NCBI GenBank assembly: GCA_944474755.1
Contig: OX104115.1
Location: 63,802,648-63,866,647, forward strand
Reading direction: 5' to 3'
Source of the DNA: Limnoperna fortunei
Lineage: Eukaryota; Mollusca; Bivalvia; Mytilida; Modiolidae
Length of the DNA stretch: 64,000 nt
The notes under the pieces are model-generated. The model ran no database searches, was not told the DNA's origin, and worked only from the letters and a program-made list of their open reading frames with translations. Every line of letters starts with the position of its first letter. The stretch's first letter is position 1. The position numbers and the translations under genes were made by a program. Positions 34,626 to 47,734 of the stretch are shown here, piece by piece.

Positions 34626-36689
34626 ATATTTCAGTTTTCTATAAATTATAGATCCTCATCTAGTAAATAGATTTAAACTTTAAATATAGATATGAATCTC
34701 TTTGGGATAGATGATCTTGAATTACTGAAGTGTGGCAACGCAATGTCCCATCATAACAACGTAGCAAAAGTCAAGGACAGTTTGTCACGTGTAAACGAGC
34801 ATTGTAGTGTTATCGGGAAAATTTTTTTTCTATTGGATTTTCATAATGCAAAGGTACATGTACAATATACAATATTAAAAATATGGTGACTGTGCTTGAT
34901 AAAATAGCTGGAACAGCCATATTTAGTATTTAAATAGAAGTTTGTTTCCAAAGCATTTGAAGGAAGTCATATTTGAGGATGTTTACCATAACAAACGGTA
35001 ACTAACAACATGTGTGGGTTATCATAATTTTAGTTTTTTTAAACAATAAACTTTTAGAGCAGTAAAATCCTCAGACCTCGAGCTTGGTTTACAATAGGTA
35101 GAATTCGTGTTTATACAGATGTCAGTTGTTTTCTCAATCAGACTGACGTTTTTGAAAAATGTTTGACAAGACGACTGGATTTCGCGTGAATGGAAATGTT
35201 TTATTTTTGTACAAGACTAAAATAAACAGAACAAAAACAACATCACAAATTGTTTGAAAGTAAAGTAACAATTTGTAGGTCATCAGTTCGAATACAACAA
35301 CTTTTTGGAAGTAACGCTGGCATAACAAAAGCACATATAAATGTCTTGAAATATAAAACGTAGGAGTTGATACATGTAAACGTTACTCTCAGACCAAATG
35401 CGGCAAATATAATTAGTTTTTCTTTGTCGTGCAGGTATCTTTTGTTCAACATATAAGAATAATAAAATGAAAAAGTCCGACCGGAAACACAAGTTAAGTT
35501 GCAGCACGAAAACAAATATATAGTTAACAAATATATAACCTAGGACTATTAAAACTTAGCGGAAAACACTCAGCGTTTTATATAAGAAAGGAATATATCG
35601 CTAATCAGTGTGAGCTGGCTTTTTATCTCTGAAAAATCTAATCCTCTAAATAAACGTTCGGAATCCACGCAATTTATCCGTTAATTACAAGAAATCAATC
35701 ATAAAAAATGATAGTTTTAGTCGTTAGACTGTAATTCGTTAAAACCCATATACATTATCATTTATTAGTGAAAGAAAAATCACTATAGCTATGGGATAAG
35801 TAATTGTGTGTATTTTTCACGAGGAATCTTTCTTAAATACGCGTGTATGTTAAGGCGTATACCAGCAATATGTAAGAAATATGTACACTTAAGAAAGCAT
35901 TTTTTGCAGCAGAATAAAGTCAAACAAAAAAGATAGCTCTAGTTTTGACCATAACAGCATAAAGCGGAGTACTTTTCATAGTATTGTATCTACGTTTACT
36001 TTCAATATATTTCCCTTTGGTGAGATGTGACCATTTATATAAATAATTAAAATTATATAAATCGAGTTGCCCTGACATTTTAATGCCATGGTTGTATTTT
36101 TTGGAGACAAGTTTGTACAGCTCGAATAAACAACAGTTGACTTTTCCATTTGCAAATATAATGTGTCATGCGTTTACATCTATTTTTTATAAAGTAAAGT
36201 AAACTGTTTAAACGCCAAATATTGCGAAAAAACTTCGTTCTATGTACAATGACTTTTTTGGGGGGTTGGGGGTACTCTACTCTCGTTTTGGTTGTCGGGC
36301 CCATTGAATTCTCACAGAAAAACAGGTGTAAAATGGAAGAGATAACCAATTATCAAGGGAAAATTGAATCGAAACCAACAAAATGTTACTTTATCAGTAT
36401 GAATAATAGAAGTAAAAATCTATATTATAGAGCGGGCAGACCACTAAGCCTAAATCAGCCAAAAAGCTCATTAGACTGCCTACCTTTAATAAATTTATTA
36501 AATGCAAGATCTTGAATATCTCGAGAACAAAGTAACTGTAACTGTAGACCATGAAATGGCTCGTTCGAAAGAGAAGGAATGTTCCATCCGAGACAGTAGA
36601 AATATTGCATGCTCTACCGATACAGTACCCTTTATTGCACATCTAAATAATATATATTTTAGATATAAAACCTACATCATTATCAGATA

Positions 36690-38829
36690 GATTTGTATTG
36701 TAGATAATATGTTCATGTCTTTAAACAGCATTTATGTGCATGCATTGGACTACTTCCTCGCACAAAACACCTTAGTGCACCTTTGGTTTTATTTGATAAC
36801 AGTTAATAACTTTCTGTTGTTTTGAATTATTTTGTTTATTTTTGTTTGTTTTGTGTTGTTAATGGTTGTCGGATTTATAATCATCCCTGGACTTCCCGCT
36901 TCCATGTCATTTAGCCGTATAGATGTTTCTTTTTGTATATTAAGCTATAAAATTGAGAGTATGCTGTTCATCTGCACCTACAATACAAAGATTATAACCA
37001 GAAAAACATTTCTGACCTATGTTACCAATATTTACGTTTTAAATAGATAAGAACAAAAATGTCGAGTCCCTATTTTTTTCTTTATTCTCTTCTCCGACCG
37101 TGATAAAAACTATTTACGTTGACAAATTATAAAGATATCTTGTGGAATGCTGTATTGTGCTTGCTTGCTGAACCTTCATAGCAGTCTGTCAGTTTTTCTG
37201 CTGTAAGGTTACAGTTTCCATAATGTACTCCTAAAATACAAACTGGCGCCATGATATAGCTGGAATATTGCTGAAAGTGTTGTTAAACACCGTTCAAACA
37301 AACAAACAATATAAACCCAGATGAACGAAATTCTTAAAAACCAAGAGAGCAATAATATGAATTATGGCAAGAACAAGACTGTGATGCACTGTATCTCATT
37401 TCGTGTCTGCCCCTTATACTGATCTAAGGTATCCTCTGGAATTTATAATAAAACATGTATTGTGGTAGTTTTGTTATATTCTGTGGTTAACAACCCTGTA
37501 AAAAGTTGTTAATATTTAACAGCTACAATGTACAACCGTTAGGAATGCTTCAGTGTTTTACGCTATGCAAATGATAGCAGATCTATTTGTTGAACTTATT
37601 TATCTTTATTTAATTTTTTCTTTGGGCTTTCGGTTGTGTGTGGAATTGAGTGGGGAGGAAAGTAGATGTTTTGTTGTTTTTTTTTGTCTTCAAACGGGTC
37701 ATGTTTGGAAATCAAAATAATGAGCTATGTATAAGGAATACACTAATGACGTGAAATGCTTGATGAATGTAAAATTAATATATCAAATTGAATTCATTTT
37801 TTAATTAATTTAAAAGATCATATTAGTTCCAGAGCTCTTTGGCTGATTGGGGTTCCTCCAAATTTCATTAAACATCTGTCTATGACAAAGGACGCAATTG
37901 AAAGGTTTACGAAAATTTATAAATAAAAAAAAACAAATCTCCGCATTTTCAGACATTATCAGTTTCTTTCCAAGTCAATATTAAGTCTGTGCACTATATA
38001 CTTACATGTAAGACATACTTAAAATATGAGATATTTTAATTCAATAGATATATCATGAAAACTTAAAACCTCACAGGGTTACGAATTCTATTTTGAGGTT
38101 CTAGTAATGAATTTTCTTTTTATTTTTAAAGAAAGAAATAATTGCACCTCGACTTAATTTTACCTGCTTTTTGCCAAATAAAAACATGAGGCAAACAAGA
38201 AAGATCTGTAGAAATGCAGTAAAAAGGATGGAGTAAGCAAATTATATAGTTCATATACATCTTTTTCAAATTCATATTTTAAACTTTTAAATCTAATTTT
38301 ATGTTAAACTCATCAATATTTATGTTGATGCGCAATATATTTAAATTTAATAAAGACTAAATATTCTGATCTTAGATATTTGATGGTACACGTGATATCG
38401 AAAGTTAAAAAAGAATATCGCTAATTTCTATTTGTCCTGCTTCCTCCAGCGAAATTGAATTAGAATGTAAAATTATAACTATAAAAATAATATAGACCAA
38501 AACAAACACAAAAACAGAATGTGAGTATTCCGAACCTAATCAAAACCATGACTGTACAAAGGTGCTACTAGTAAGCTGTGTCTGCATGTAATTAGACACC
38601 CTTCGAATTACCCATTTTCATATCTCGTAAAAAGTCAAAACTCAGGAATTTTAATGACTACCTATTACTCAGCGGAAATCTCGGATCGTATTTCAAAGAT
38701 TCATTCCACATAACGATCAATGAAGTCTGATAACGACCATAGAAATGAAGGGATAACATCAACCATTGTTTGAGTACCTTGGTACTCAACAGTTTATTTA
38801 CTGTTATTTATGCCATGGGTCTGACGGCA
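36690..38829. other. Intergenic, specific to copy B, no gene seen
   Basis: No counterpart in copy A. It contains only a SINE fragment and AT-rich sequence. A hydrophobic 72-codon frame at 36,832-37,050 has no start context or family signature and is not called. Confidence 0.45.
37223..37310 (+). mobile_element. SINE 3' fragment
   Basis: GTACTCCTAAAATACAAACTGG, then GCGCCATGATATAGCTGGAA and TTAAACACCGTTCAAACAAA. Head and most of the centre are missing. Confidence 0.8.
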
Positions 38830-39510
38830 AAATATTTACGTCCGGGGATGTAATGGTGTTGTAGAGTGACCATTATATTAAAGGAATCTAATAGAGCAAC
38901 AGACATACAATTCGCTTCTGTGGATCTTAAGGTGATATAGACGAAATATTCACCTACGTTGCCGTAAAGATGCTGTAGACGAAATTTTAACTTCTAAGGA
39001 TGTAAGGATAAGGTTGACAGACAATTTTCGTCCATTAATGTGATGATGCTGTGGAATCGCTATTTGTTTCTATGAATGTAAAAGTGGTGTAGACTAACCA
39101 CTTCCATGGATGCGATGGTGCTTTAGACGGACTATTTTTTTATTCCATGGATGGTGATGTACACAGACAATTTACTTTCATGTATTTAATAGCAACGTAG
39201 ACTACTCAACTGGTGTGATGGCCATGTGGACAGAATAGTTTCTTCTATAAATGTGAAGGTGCTGTACAGAGATAATTAACTTTTTAGATGGAATGGTGGT
39301 GTAGTCGAACTATTGCCTTTCGTGGATGTAGTGATTTTGTATACTCTGGACGGACTAATAATTTGTTTGAATGCAATGGTTCTGTAGACAGAACATAAAT
39401 GCAAAGGTAAGGTCTGTAGACAGACAATTTAATTTTTGATGTAATAGTGGTGTAGACGATCTATCCCCTTTAAATTTCGTGGATGTAAAGGTTGTTAAGA
39501 CTGACTATTA
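38830..39510. repeat. Degenerate ~40-bp minisatellite, expanded
   Basis: About 15-17 imperfect units of the type GATGTAATGGTGCTGTAGAC followed by (A)GACTATTTACTTCTATG. A related block lies at 40,775-41,060. Only three or four units exist in copy A at 4,370-4,500. Confidence 0.7.
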
Positions 39511-40774
39511 AATTTATTTATTTATTTTATATAAGTTGTTGCAAGACAATATTAGAGAGTTACATCTTAACTACAATTTCCAATATTATTTACGTGTCTA
39601 ATTGTAAGATAGTGAAGAATCGCGACCGCTTATTGTTTAAATTTTTAATTCTTTGTATTATGATATGTATTTTGATTAAAGCATTTACAGAGGGAAATAC
39701 GGTAGTCACAGTTTGGGAAGAACTCGGTGGTGCCTCAGCATGTTACTTTGTACAATCATAACAGAAATAAAACTTTGAAAATCTATTAAGATTTTTAATT
39801 TTTCCTTAGGTAAGAAACCTTTCATTTACATATTTTTTCTTTGCATACAGCAAGGTGCTATCTGATTATTGTGAGTTTATGATAAGGTTTTCAAGTTTTC
39901 TACACTTTATTATCGTAAAATATTTGTTCTTCAGAAAAGTTCAAGCGATAACCCAATTATAGTTGATAAAAGACTGACTACCAATAATCTATCATATATG
40001 AATCAGTTTAAACGGTGATCATAAATTTAATTATGTGTCTTAGCTAATTACATTATTTTATACATGTTCAATATAATGTTAGCAAAGTTTAGAGTATTTT
40101 GCAAGCTTTACTGGCATCAGGCTAATGATCAGTGGCATAAGAACAAAGAACTGTGTGTTGATGATGATAATCAGACGTTTCAAGCTGTGTGTGATATTTT
40201 TTAGAAATGTAATGATTAATATCAAAAGCTTCATAGATTGTTTGAATAAGTCCTTTTAATCAATTATTAATTGTAGATAACAGTTATTCATATATCATGC
40301 ATGTCACACGTAGCTTACTCTCTCGATAAAGTTTGAAGTTACCTTAAATGTTCTAATAGCATATTATTCATATAAGTATTTAAATATAGATGTTAAGCTA
40401 GTAAGATTGTATCAGTTATCTTAGAAGTTTTATACAAATTATCAATCGACTCTTAAGAAAAAATTATGACTGATAATATTGTTTGACAGTCAGTATGTTA
40501 CTTTGTGGAACCATAATAGAAATAAAACTCTGAACATGTATCAAGATTAATCATTTTCTTCTACTTTCGTAGTATAACTTAGTCTGCAGTTCAGTCCAAA
40601 ATAGAATGAAATAATAAACAGGAAATTGTCACTTTAAGGCACGAGTAAAGCACAAACATTGAGTAGTGACAGACAAATTGCATTTTGATGTGGCTACATA
40701 TACTATTATTGACCTCTACAAAAATACTCAAAAATCGCAATAAGCGTGGTACACATAAAAAACACCAACCCGCA
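39511..40774. other. Spacer between minisatellite blocks, with direct repeats
   Basis: 39,737-39,795 and 40,493-40,550 are direct repeats of about 55 bp that end in AGAAATAAAACT(T/C)TGAA. 40,557-40,775 duplicates 41,955-42,170; both correspond to 5,500-5,720 in copy A. No gene recognised. Confidence 0.5.
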
Positions 40775-41060
40775 AATGGTTCTAGAGACTGATTATTCAC
40801 TTTTGTCAATGTAATGGTGCCGTAGACAGACAATTGACTTCTATGTATCTAATGGTGCCGACTAGAGTCTACTCACTTCGACTAACGTGGTGCTGTAATA
40901 GACGGACTAAATATTCTTCCATTGATGCAAAGGTGCTGTAGACATACTATTTTCTTCCATAAATCTGAATATCTGTAGACAGACAATTTACTTTTTTTGA
41001 AAGTGCTGTAAACACACAATGATGGATTTTATAGTGTAGTAGACGCACTTTTAACTTGTA
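40775..41060. repeat. Degenerate ~40-bp minisatellite, second block
   Basis: About seven units like AATGGTGCCGTAGACAGACA. Same family as 38,830-39,510. Confidence 0.65.
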
Positions 41061-41234
41061 AGGTAAATTCGTGTTGTTCATATGCAATGAAGCACTTTTT
41101 GGATGTATTTTTGATGTTAAAAACATTTCCGACACTTTTTTGTGCTTTTAGAGAGTTACAACATGACTATCAACACTTCCTGTACACATATCTGATGAGG
41201 TTGTTGACGAATTATTCTATACATATAATGATGA

Positions 41235-41260
41235 AGCAAATATAGTTGATTGATTGATTA

Positions 41261-41300
<40 letters not shown>

Positions 41301-41938
41301 ATTGTTTAACGTCCAGCTAGCAATATTTCAGCTATATTCAGGACGTAAAAAGTATCATAATTTCATTATAAGAACATCCAATCCTTAGGATTAAACCATG
41401 ATCTCATGCAATAATATGAGAGTATATACATATACATATAAAAAGATAATTAAAACAATAAAATGTATGAAGCATAAAAAATTCTCAGACATATTAAATT
41501 GAACAATACAAATTAATTTCTTTTAATAACTTTAAAACTGTGTCGCCTGCGACAGTTTTAAATAAATTAAAATACGAATTTAAACAGCAGAAACGTCCCC
41601 GAATGTGCGCCACATCCACACAGTCCATTAAAACATGCTTAATGGTGTATGGGGTGTTGCATGGCTCACATTCGGGTCGTGACTCGTTATTTAAAATATA
41701 ACTATGTGTCGTCCTTGCATGACCAAGACGACACCTGGTTAAAACCACTTGGTCTCTACGACCTTTATATGATTTAAAATTACTTTGATGCATATGTGGT
41801 TGGTTCTCGTAAAGTTTATTGTGAACTTCCAGATTAAAACCACTCTGCCATGTATTAAAAATATATTTTAGAATAAATTATTTTAAATCAGTGAAAGGTA
41901 TTTTACAATTAGCTATGTCATTATTTAAGGCATATATA
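41235..41938 (-). mobile_element. 5'-truncated LINE with RNase H-type C-terminus
   Basis: Minus strand. A decayed ORF2 end (41,494 to about 41,935, one in-frame stop near 41,870) contains CKIPFTDLK, TWQSGFN, LTRCRLGHARTTHSYIL and PECEPCNTPYTIKHVLMDC. These are hallmarks of the RNase H / zinc-finger end of I- or Jockey-like non-LTR elements. The 3' end follows at 41,310-41,345 (ATATAGCTGAAATATTGCTA on the element strand), then a (CAAT)n tail at 41,235-41,305. The element splits sequence that is continuous in copy A at about 4,360, so it inserted after the duplication. Confidence 0.82.
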
Positions 41939-43546
41939 ATTCACTTCTATGAATGTCATTTCTAATAGAATGAAATAATAAACAGGAAATTGTCACTTAA
42001 AACCACAAGAAAAGCACAACAATTGGACAGTGACAGAGAAATTGCATTTTGCTGTGGCTACATATACTATTACTGACATCTAGAAAAATATCCCAAGATC
42101 GCAATTAGCGTAGTACTCTCCCAAAACAACAACCCGCTATGTTTTTCTCATTACATCCTGTCAATAAACAAAGAACCAGCATCTCGATTGTTGTATAATA
42201 ATTTCTTCAAATAATTAGTTGGACAGATTTGTCTGCTAGTGTGAATTATTTCTGTATTACGTTTGTTAAGAGTATAAGAGAAAATGTTTGTTAATACAAA
42301 TAATTTGACGTAACTGTCGGCTAAAATATGTATATATATTTTTATGTTGGTAAATGAATTACCACAATCAAACATCAACTTGTTTGCCTATTCTTTCGTC
42401 CAGTGTACTGATGTAAGACGATTCCCTGTCAAATGTAAACTGTCGAAGCAATGTTTTCCAAGTAATATTCAAATGAATATATCATGAATGAATAACAAAT
42501 AAGAACCCAAAGATATTGGACTTAAAATGACAAAATTATTCATCAATATATTCCGACGACACTGATTAATATATCCAGTGACTCAGTCACAAATATATAT
42601 TAGATTGTATTAAGATCTCAGTTGTATAATAGCATATTTGTCAAATTATTTTACCAAACGCGAAAGGCAATTTACATAAGTAGTAATTAGTAAACTGACA
42701 GCAGAATATACTCGATATTTACAGTTAACATCCAGATGGTTTACTTATCAGTAATCTACGTAGAACGGAACTTTACATAAAAAGACGTTTTCGTCCACGT
42801 TGTAGAGACATTATTGTTTGATAATTGTGAAATTGATAAAATTAAGCAAGTTTGTCATGCTTTTATATATATTTTTTTTCTTAGAGATATCAACCACACA
42901 CCTAAATATTTCGATTTTATTAGACATATGGCAGAGGTTTGTGGCTATTCATTGTATTAGAGTTGTTTATACAGTAATGTCGACAAGGATTCAGCTGTTC
43001 AATTGAAGGACACACACATAATACTAAAATCATTAGACTTCTAGATTCGGACAATAATTCACTTATTGTGAAGTGTTAAAAATAGAAACTTTGATATATT
43101 GGTTGTTAGATTGATAGTTCTGCCTAATATGCGCTAGACCAGAATCTTGGCATTAGAACGTGGAATATGAATTAAGTCTGGGCAAGATAACAAGTTTTAC
43201 TTTGACTTTTCTAAATGATATTAATTTTTCACAGCAACTACATGTATTTTTTTAAGACTTAAATAAAAGTGTGTTAATTTAAATAGATGTAATGCTATTT
43301 AAGCAACTTTATATATCGTTTATCGTAAACACTCTGTTCAGAAGATATATTTTGATAAAACTAAATAATTATCATAAAAGCTCAGTTTGCTAAATCTAAA
43401 ATATTTAATATACTTTAATATGTCATAATGATGTATAAAATTGCAATTCAATATGGTTGCACGCCATGTTACACCCTTTACAGATATATATTCCTGAATT
43501 CGTTTGTGTCAGGAGGTGTACATTTGTACCTGGAGGTTAATTTGAC
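41939..43546. other. Intergenic, duplicated in copy A, no gene seen
   Basis: Colinear with 5,500-7,080. Frames differ from those of copy A through small indels. Confidence 0.5.
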
Positions 43547-43705
43547 GGCCTAAATACACTTTAGGGGACACAAATTATTTCGAGGAGCCAGCTCATCATA
43601 GGTTATGTTAGAGTTAGAGTTAAAGAAATGAGTAAGTTTAGATTTAGGGTTAGGGTTAAGGTATGTAGTAATGCGGTGTTGGGTACTTTAAAGTATACAT
43701 AGGCC
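43547..43705. mobile_element. MITE with telomere-like repeats, copy B
   Basis: Paralogue of 7,081-7,240, with ends GGCCTAAATACACTTTA and AAGTATACATAGGCC and TTAGGG units inside (43,600-43,660). It was present before the segmental duplication. Confidence 0.7.
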
Positions 43706-44156
43706 AATTGGACATTATATAGTCTACGTAGATTTTTTTCATTTATCTTAAAAATAATAACTACATACATAACCATTGGTTATTTTTTCCTTCAAATGTA
43801 AGGCGGAATAAGACCATATAAGTTGCTTGTAAATGTTGTCAAAAATAAACATTACAGAAATCATGTCTATACACATTCAACCTTTCACTCCACACAATTA
43901 GGTAGTTAATTTTACTTATTTTACATTTAATTTACTATATAATGGCCAGTAAATTAGAAGTAAAAGTATAATAGATATAATTTTGGACAATATACTGTGA
44001 TTAATATCTATTTTCTAGTTGAATATTATTTGTTAATACTGCGTGAATAGTTGTCTAATGTCCACCGAGCAGTATTTCAACTATATTCAGGAAATTAACG
44101 TAATGTGGTTGGTTATTGAAGAGGAAATTTCACAAAAATAGTTTCAAGAGTCTGGT

Positions 44157-44650
44157 ATGGACGGAGACTTTTACCACATATCAGTTACAATGAACTTATT
44201 CTTTTCAAAATCTTTAAAGGTGTTTATAACATGCGAGAAGCATGGCACAAAACACGTTACTCATTATAGTTTGCATCAAGGCTTTCAGTGTAACCTGACA
44301 ACCCCAAACGAGATAGCGTACTTTATACGTCATCTCGAGAAGGGCTGGACAGCCCTGCATAATTGCAACTTGGAACAGTATTTGCGTAAAATATTATATG
44401 TGAGAAAAACATAAAAAAGTAATTGGTTTGCGTAACGAGGACTTGACTGTCATGTTCGATGGATTTAATCTTTAGATTTTACATTGCGTCATCAGACGAC
44501 CTAACTTCCAGCAACTTAAAAATTCGCAACACATCTGATGTGAATGCATCGCCTGTCTCTCAAAATGTGTCATCTCTATCTGGTCTCTTAATGACATGTC
44601 TTGTCCATTTCCGTATCATAGTTGCATTCAATTTCTTTCACAAATGTTAA
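44157..44650 (+). pseudogene. Possible decayed exon, copy B
   Basis: Counterpart of 7,792-8,250. The reading HVTHYSLHQGFQCNLTTPNE is identical to copy A. A 30-bp in-frame insertion (or deletion in A) and a later 2-bp insertion separate the two copies. The downstream frame from 44,459 contains NTSDVNASPVSQNVSSLSG. Function unknown. Confidence 0.3.
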
Positions 44651-44914
44651 TTGACTACTGATATATATACTTAAATTTAAAAATTATTATATGCTTATTT
44701 TAAAAAGAATAAATAAGATAATTTCATTTCCCAGTTGTGCTTTTTTGTGCATACTACATGTATTCAGAAGAGATACAATTAAAGATTGTCTTTCGATATA
44801 AGTACACATAACACAAAAAATTCATTCAAAAGTAAACGTTCTTTTTTGAGAATCATATTTAAAAATATTGCAAATTAACTGCCTTTTATTTTTTCAGATC
44901 TGCACATTAGTACC

Positions 44915-46607
44915 ATGCTTCTGTATATATATTGGAAGACATTGTTTATATCTGTAATCAGTTTGTCTTTCAATGTGTTTTCTTTCAATGTTTCAAATAT
45001 TTATGGAGCATATGAATCGGTGTGTGGTAGTCTCTTTTGTGAACATATCAAAGTCTTTCCAAACATGTCTGGTTTTGGCGACTTTTGTTGAGAATGCAGT
45101 TGTGACCGGAGCTGTCCATATTATTTCTTTTCACATTTATCGTGTGTCGAGACCAATTTCTTACGCTTTAATACTGACAGAAAAAATGACCAACGGTCTG
45201 TTGCTATGAAAGTGAAATGTCCTGATGTTGCAGATCCTGAAACGAAACAGCTTTGTGAAATAACTGAAGATGTTGAAAATCAATTACAAAATATGCCAGT
45301 GTATTCAACAAAAACTGGATTCAGGTACATTGTTTCCAATGTCATAACGAGTCTTCTGCTGATGTAAAACACTGGGATTTAGAAATTCATTGTATTGAAT
45401 TTACCGACTTCAATTTCATTTCCTCGTACTCTGAAATTATTTCGTACGCGAAATCAAAGAAATGCAGTATGTTTTATTATCATGATTACGTTGGATTTCC
45501 AAACGACATCTACTGTGGCAACAATAAACCATTTTTGAATACTGTGAGATCTTGCAACGAGTCGGGCACCTGCCTTACATATGATGAGGACATAGAGCTT
45601 GCTTGTCATATGTATGAACATAGGCACCATGTTTTCAAAAATGTATTTTGTTACATGTGCAATCCACCATTAAGTTTAGGCGACCCTATATCGAGGTGTA
45701 ACACCACTGGATTGTGGACACCGCACAACGAAGAAATACAAACAGCTTGCTTAAAAACGATCAAATGATGTGTTCCTGTTTATCTTTAATTTGCTTACTT
45801 TTTACATTTGTGACCTATTGTTTGTTCCCCACTCTGAGATCCTTACCTGGTAAGAACAACATGTATCTTGTGTTTGCCATGTTTTGTGCTCAGTTAAGAT
45901 TTCAGTTTGTTGTGTATGGATTGAAATCTGAGATAGGCTGTAAAATAGTTGGAATACTAATTCATTATTTCTGGTTGGTAAGTTTTGGATGTTTAAACGT
46001 ATGCTCTTTTCACATGTATAGAGTATTTAGGAGCAAAACGGGTATACATTATTGGAGCAGGCGAGACTTATGAGATATATCTTGTACCCCTTTGGAACGC
46101 CTGCCTTTATAGTAATTTTAAACGTTATTATAAACGTCAGTATTTCAAAAGATTCGTCCATTGGATACGGCAATTCTGTGTGTTTTCTTAATCATCTGTT
46201 AGCATTTATTATAACATTCATCGTGCCTATCGCACTTGTTTGCTATTGAAATATTTTCTTCTTTATTTTACATTAAAACAGATAGCGACAACGCAAAAAA
46301 TTAAATCAGACATGAAAATGCAATCAAATCAGATGAATGTTATTGTTTATATGAAATTATTCACTATCACGGGTATAACGTGAATTTTGTTGGTTATTGA
46401 TTCACTGTTTGAAGACTCGGCATTTTCTGTCATCGTTTCCATTTTAAACACATTACAAGGCGTTTTTATATTTGTATCATACATCTGTAACAGACGTGTA
46501 TTGAATTTATATAAGCGCATTAGGTCATGTCGGATCTGAGTACTAAAACATTATCTAGATCTAGCTATAAAACTGCGACAACTGAATTCGTTAGTATAGC
46601 AAATTGA
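44915..46607 (+). pseudogene. Somatomedin-B 7TM receptor pseudogene
   Basis: Paralogue of the receptor at 8,494-12,931. The start, signal peptide, first somatomedin-B region and block-1 motifs (CNESGTC, CNTTGLW) are readable. At about 45,757 the sequence jumps to the equivalent of 12,088. This removes about 2.7 kb: the rest of the ectodomain including block 2, the intron and the juxtamembrane region. The 7TM part follows (LRSLPGKNNMYLVFAMFCAQ). Lesions include TGT-TGA replacing Cys-Gly in the first domain (about 45,088), an indel near 45,328, a frameshift near 46,045, a TGA after YCY near 46,246 and TGA for Trp near 46,383. One Trp of a CNxSGxW motif is Cys. It cannot encode a functional receptor. 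Confidence 0.9.
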
Positions 46608-47471
46608 TCTCTGATATTTTGCGGTTTGTATAAATGAAACGATAGTAGAAATAAAACAATATATAAATAAACATCAAGTTCTTTTATATTTTAAAATGTA
46701 GTAATTCAATGTTGAGGTAAAACTACGTCGAGAAGGCTAGTCATACTACGACCCCAGCAAGAGATAACACAGGAATATTTTGTTGATTCTATAGCCTGGA
46801 AATAGTTTTAAAGTGGTCTTCAATGTTCAATTGTTGAAATTGGTATCATTGTACCAGTGAGAACCTTAGGGTACTGTGTTAAAAATAACAATACCATCAA
46901 ACAAAGGAGACAGAAATAAGTAATTGGTTGTAAAATAAAGTATTGGTCTTTTTACCAAAAATTTAAACTGTTTACAACTATCCAACTATTAGCCGTAACA
47001 GACAAGTAATCACTTTACGTTAATTTTCTGGTTTTGACATGATTCTTATTAATGTTAATACGTCTAAATAAAACAAACGAAAAGTAAACTTATCCCTTGT
47101 TTATCGCTTCAGATAGAGAAGGAAGAGATGTTATTTCAAATTATTACAAAACATAAATCAAAACTTCTTTTTTTACTTGAACGTATTAAAAGTGATATAT
47201 TACATTTTATATTATATATCGTTAACTGTCGATTCACACTGAAGACGTTATTAATTTGTGGGATTATTATTATTATTATACCTTTTCGCCACCTTTTCAA
47301 AATATTTCGGCAGACGAAGTACGAGATGTAACATTTTGATATTTCAAAACAAATATTTCTACCCAAATAACTGGCAATCGATAATGGGAAATTGACACTT
47401 TTCTCCTTACGAAGTTATTCTTCGCATTCATCAAAAGCTACCATGTAATCTCTAGGACCGTAATTGATATA

Positions 47472-47734
47472 AGAGCCTCGGTGGCCCAGTGGTTAAGGTA
47501 ATTATTTACTATTGATCACGTGGTCTGTCAATACTGAGATTGCGGGTTCGATTCTCACTGCGGGCAGTGTGTACTCGACTCCAATCTTTATTGACAAGGA
47601 TTACCAGTTTTCCTACTGCAGGTCGGGGTTTTCTCCGGGTACTCCGGCTTCCTCCCCAATAAAAACTGGACGCCATGATATAGTTGAATAATTGCTGAAA
47701 ATAGCGTTAAACATCACTCAAACAAACAAACAAA
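47472..47734 (+). mobile_element. tRNA-derived SINE, full length, with target-site duplication
   Basis: Head AGAGCCTCGGTGGCCCAGTG, B box GCGGGTTCGATTCTCACTG, centre CCGGGTACTCCGGCTTCCTC, tail GCGTTAAACATCACTC plus CAAA repeats. Flanked by perfect 13-bp CGTAATTGATATA copies (47,459-47,471 and 47,735-47,747). The paralogous site in copy A (13,777-13,790) is empty and has a single copy of this string. Confidence 0.95.
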
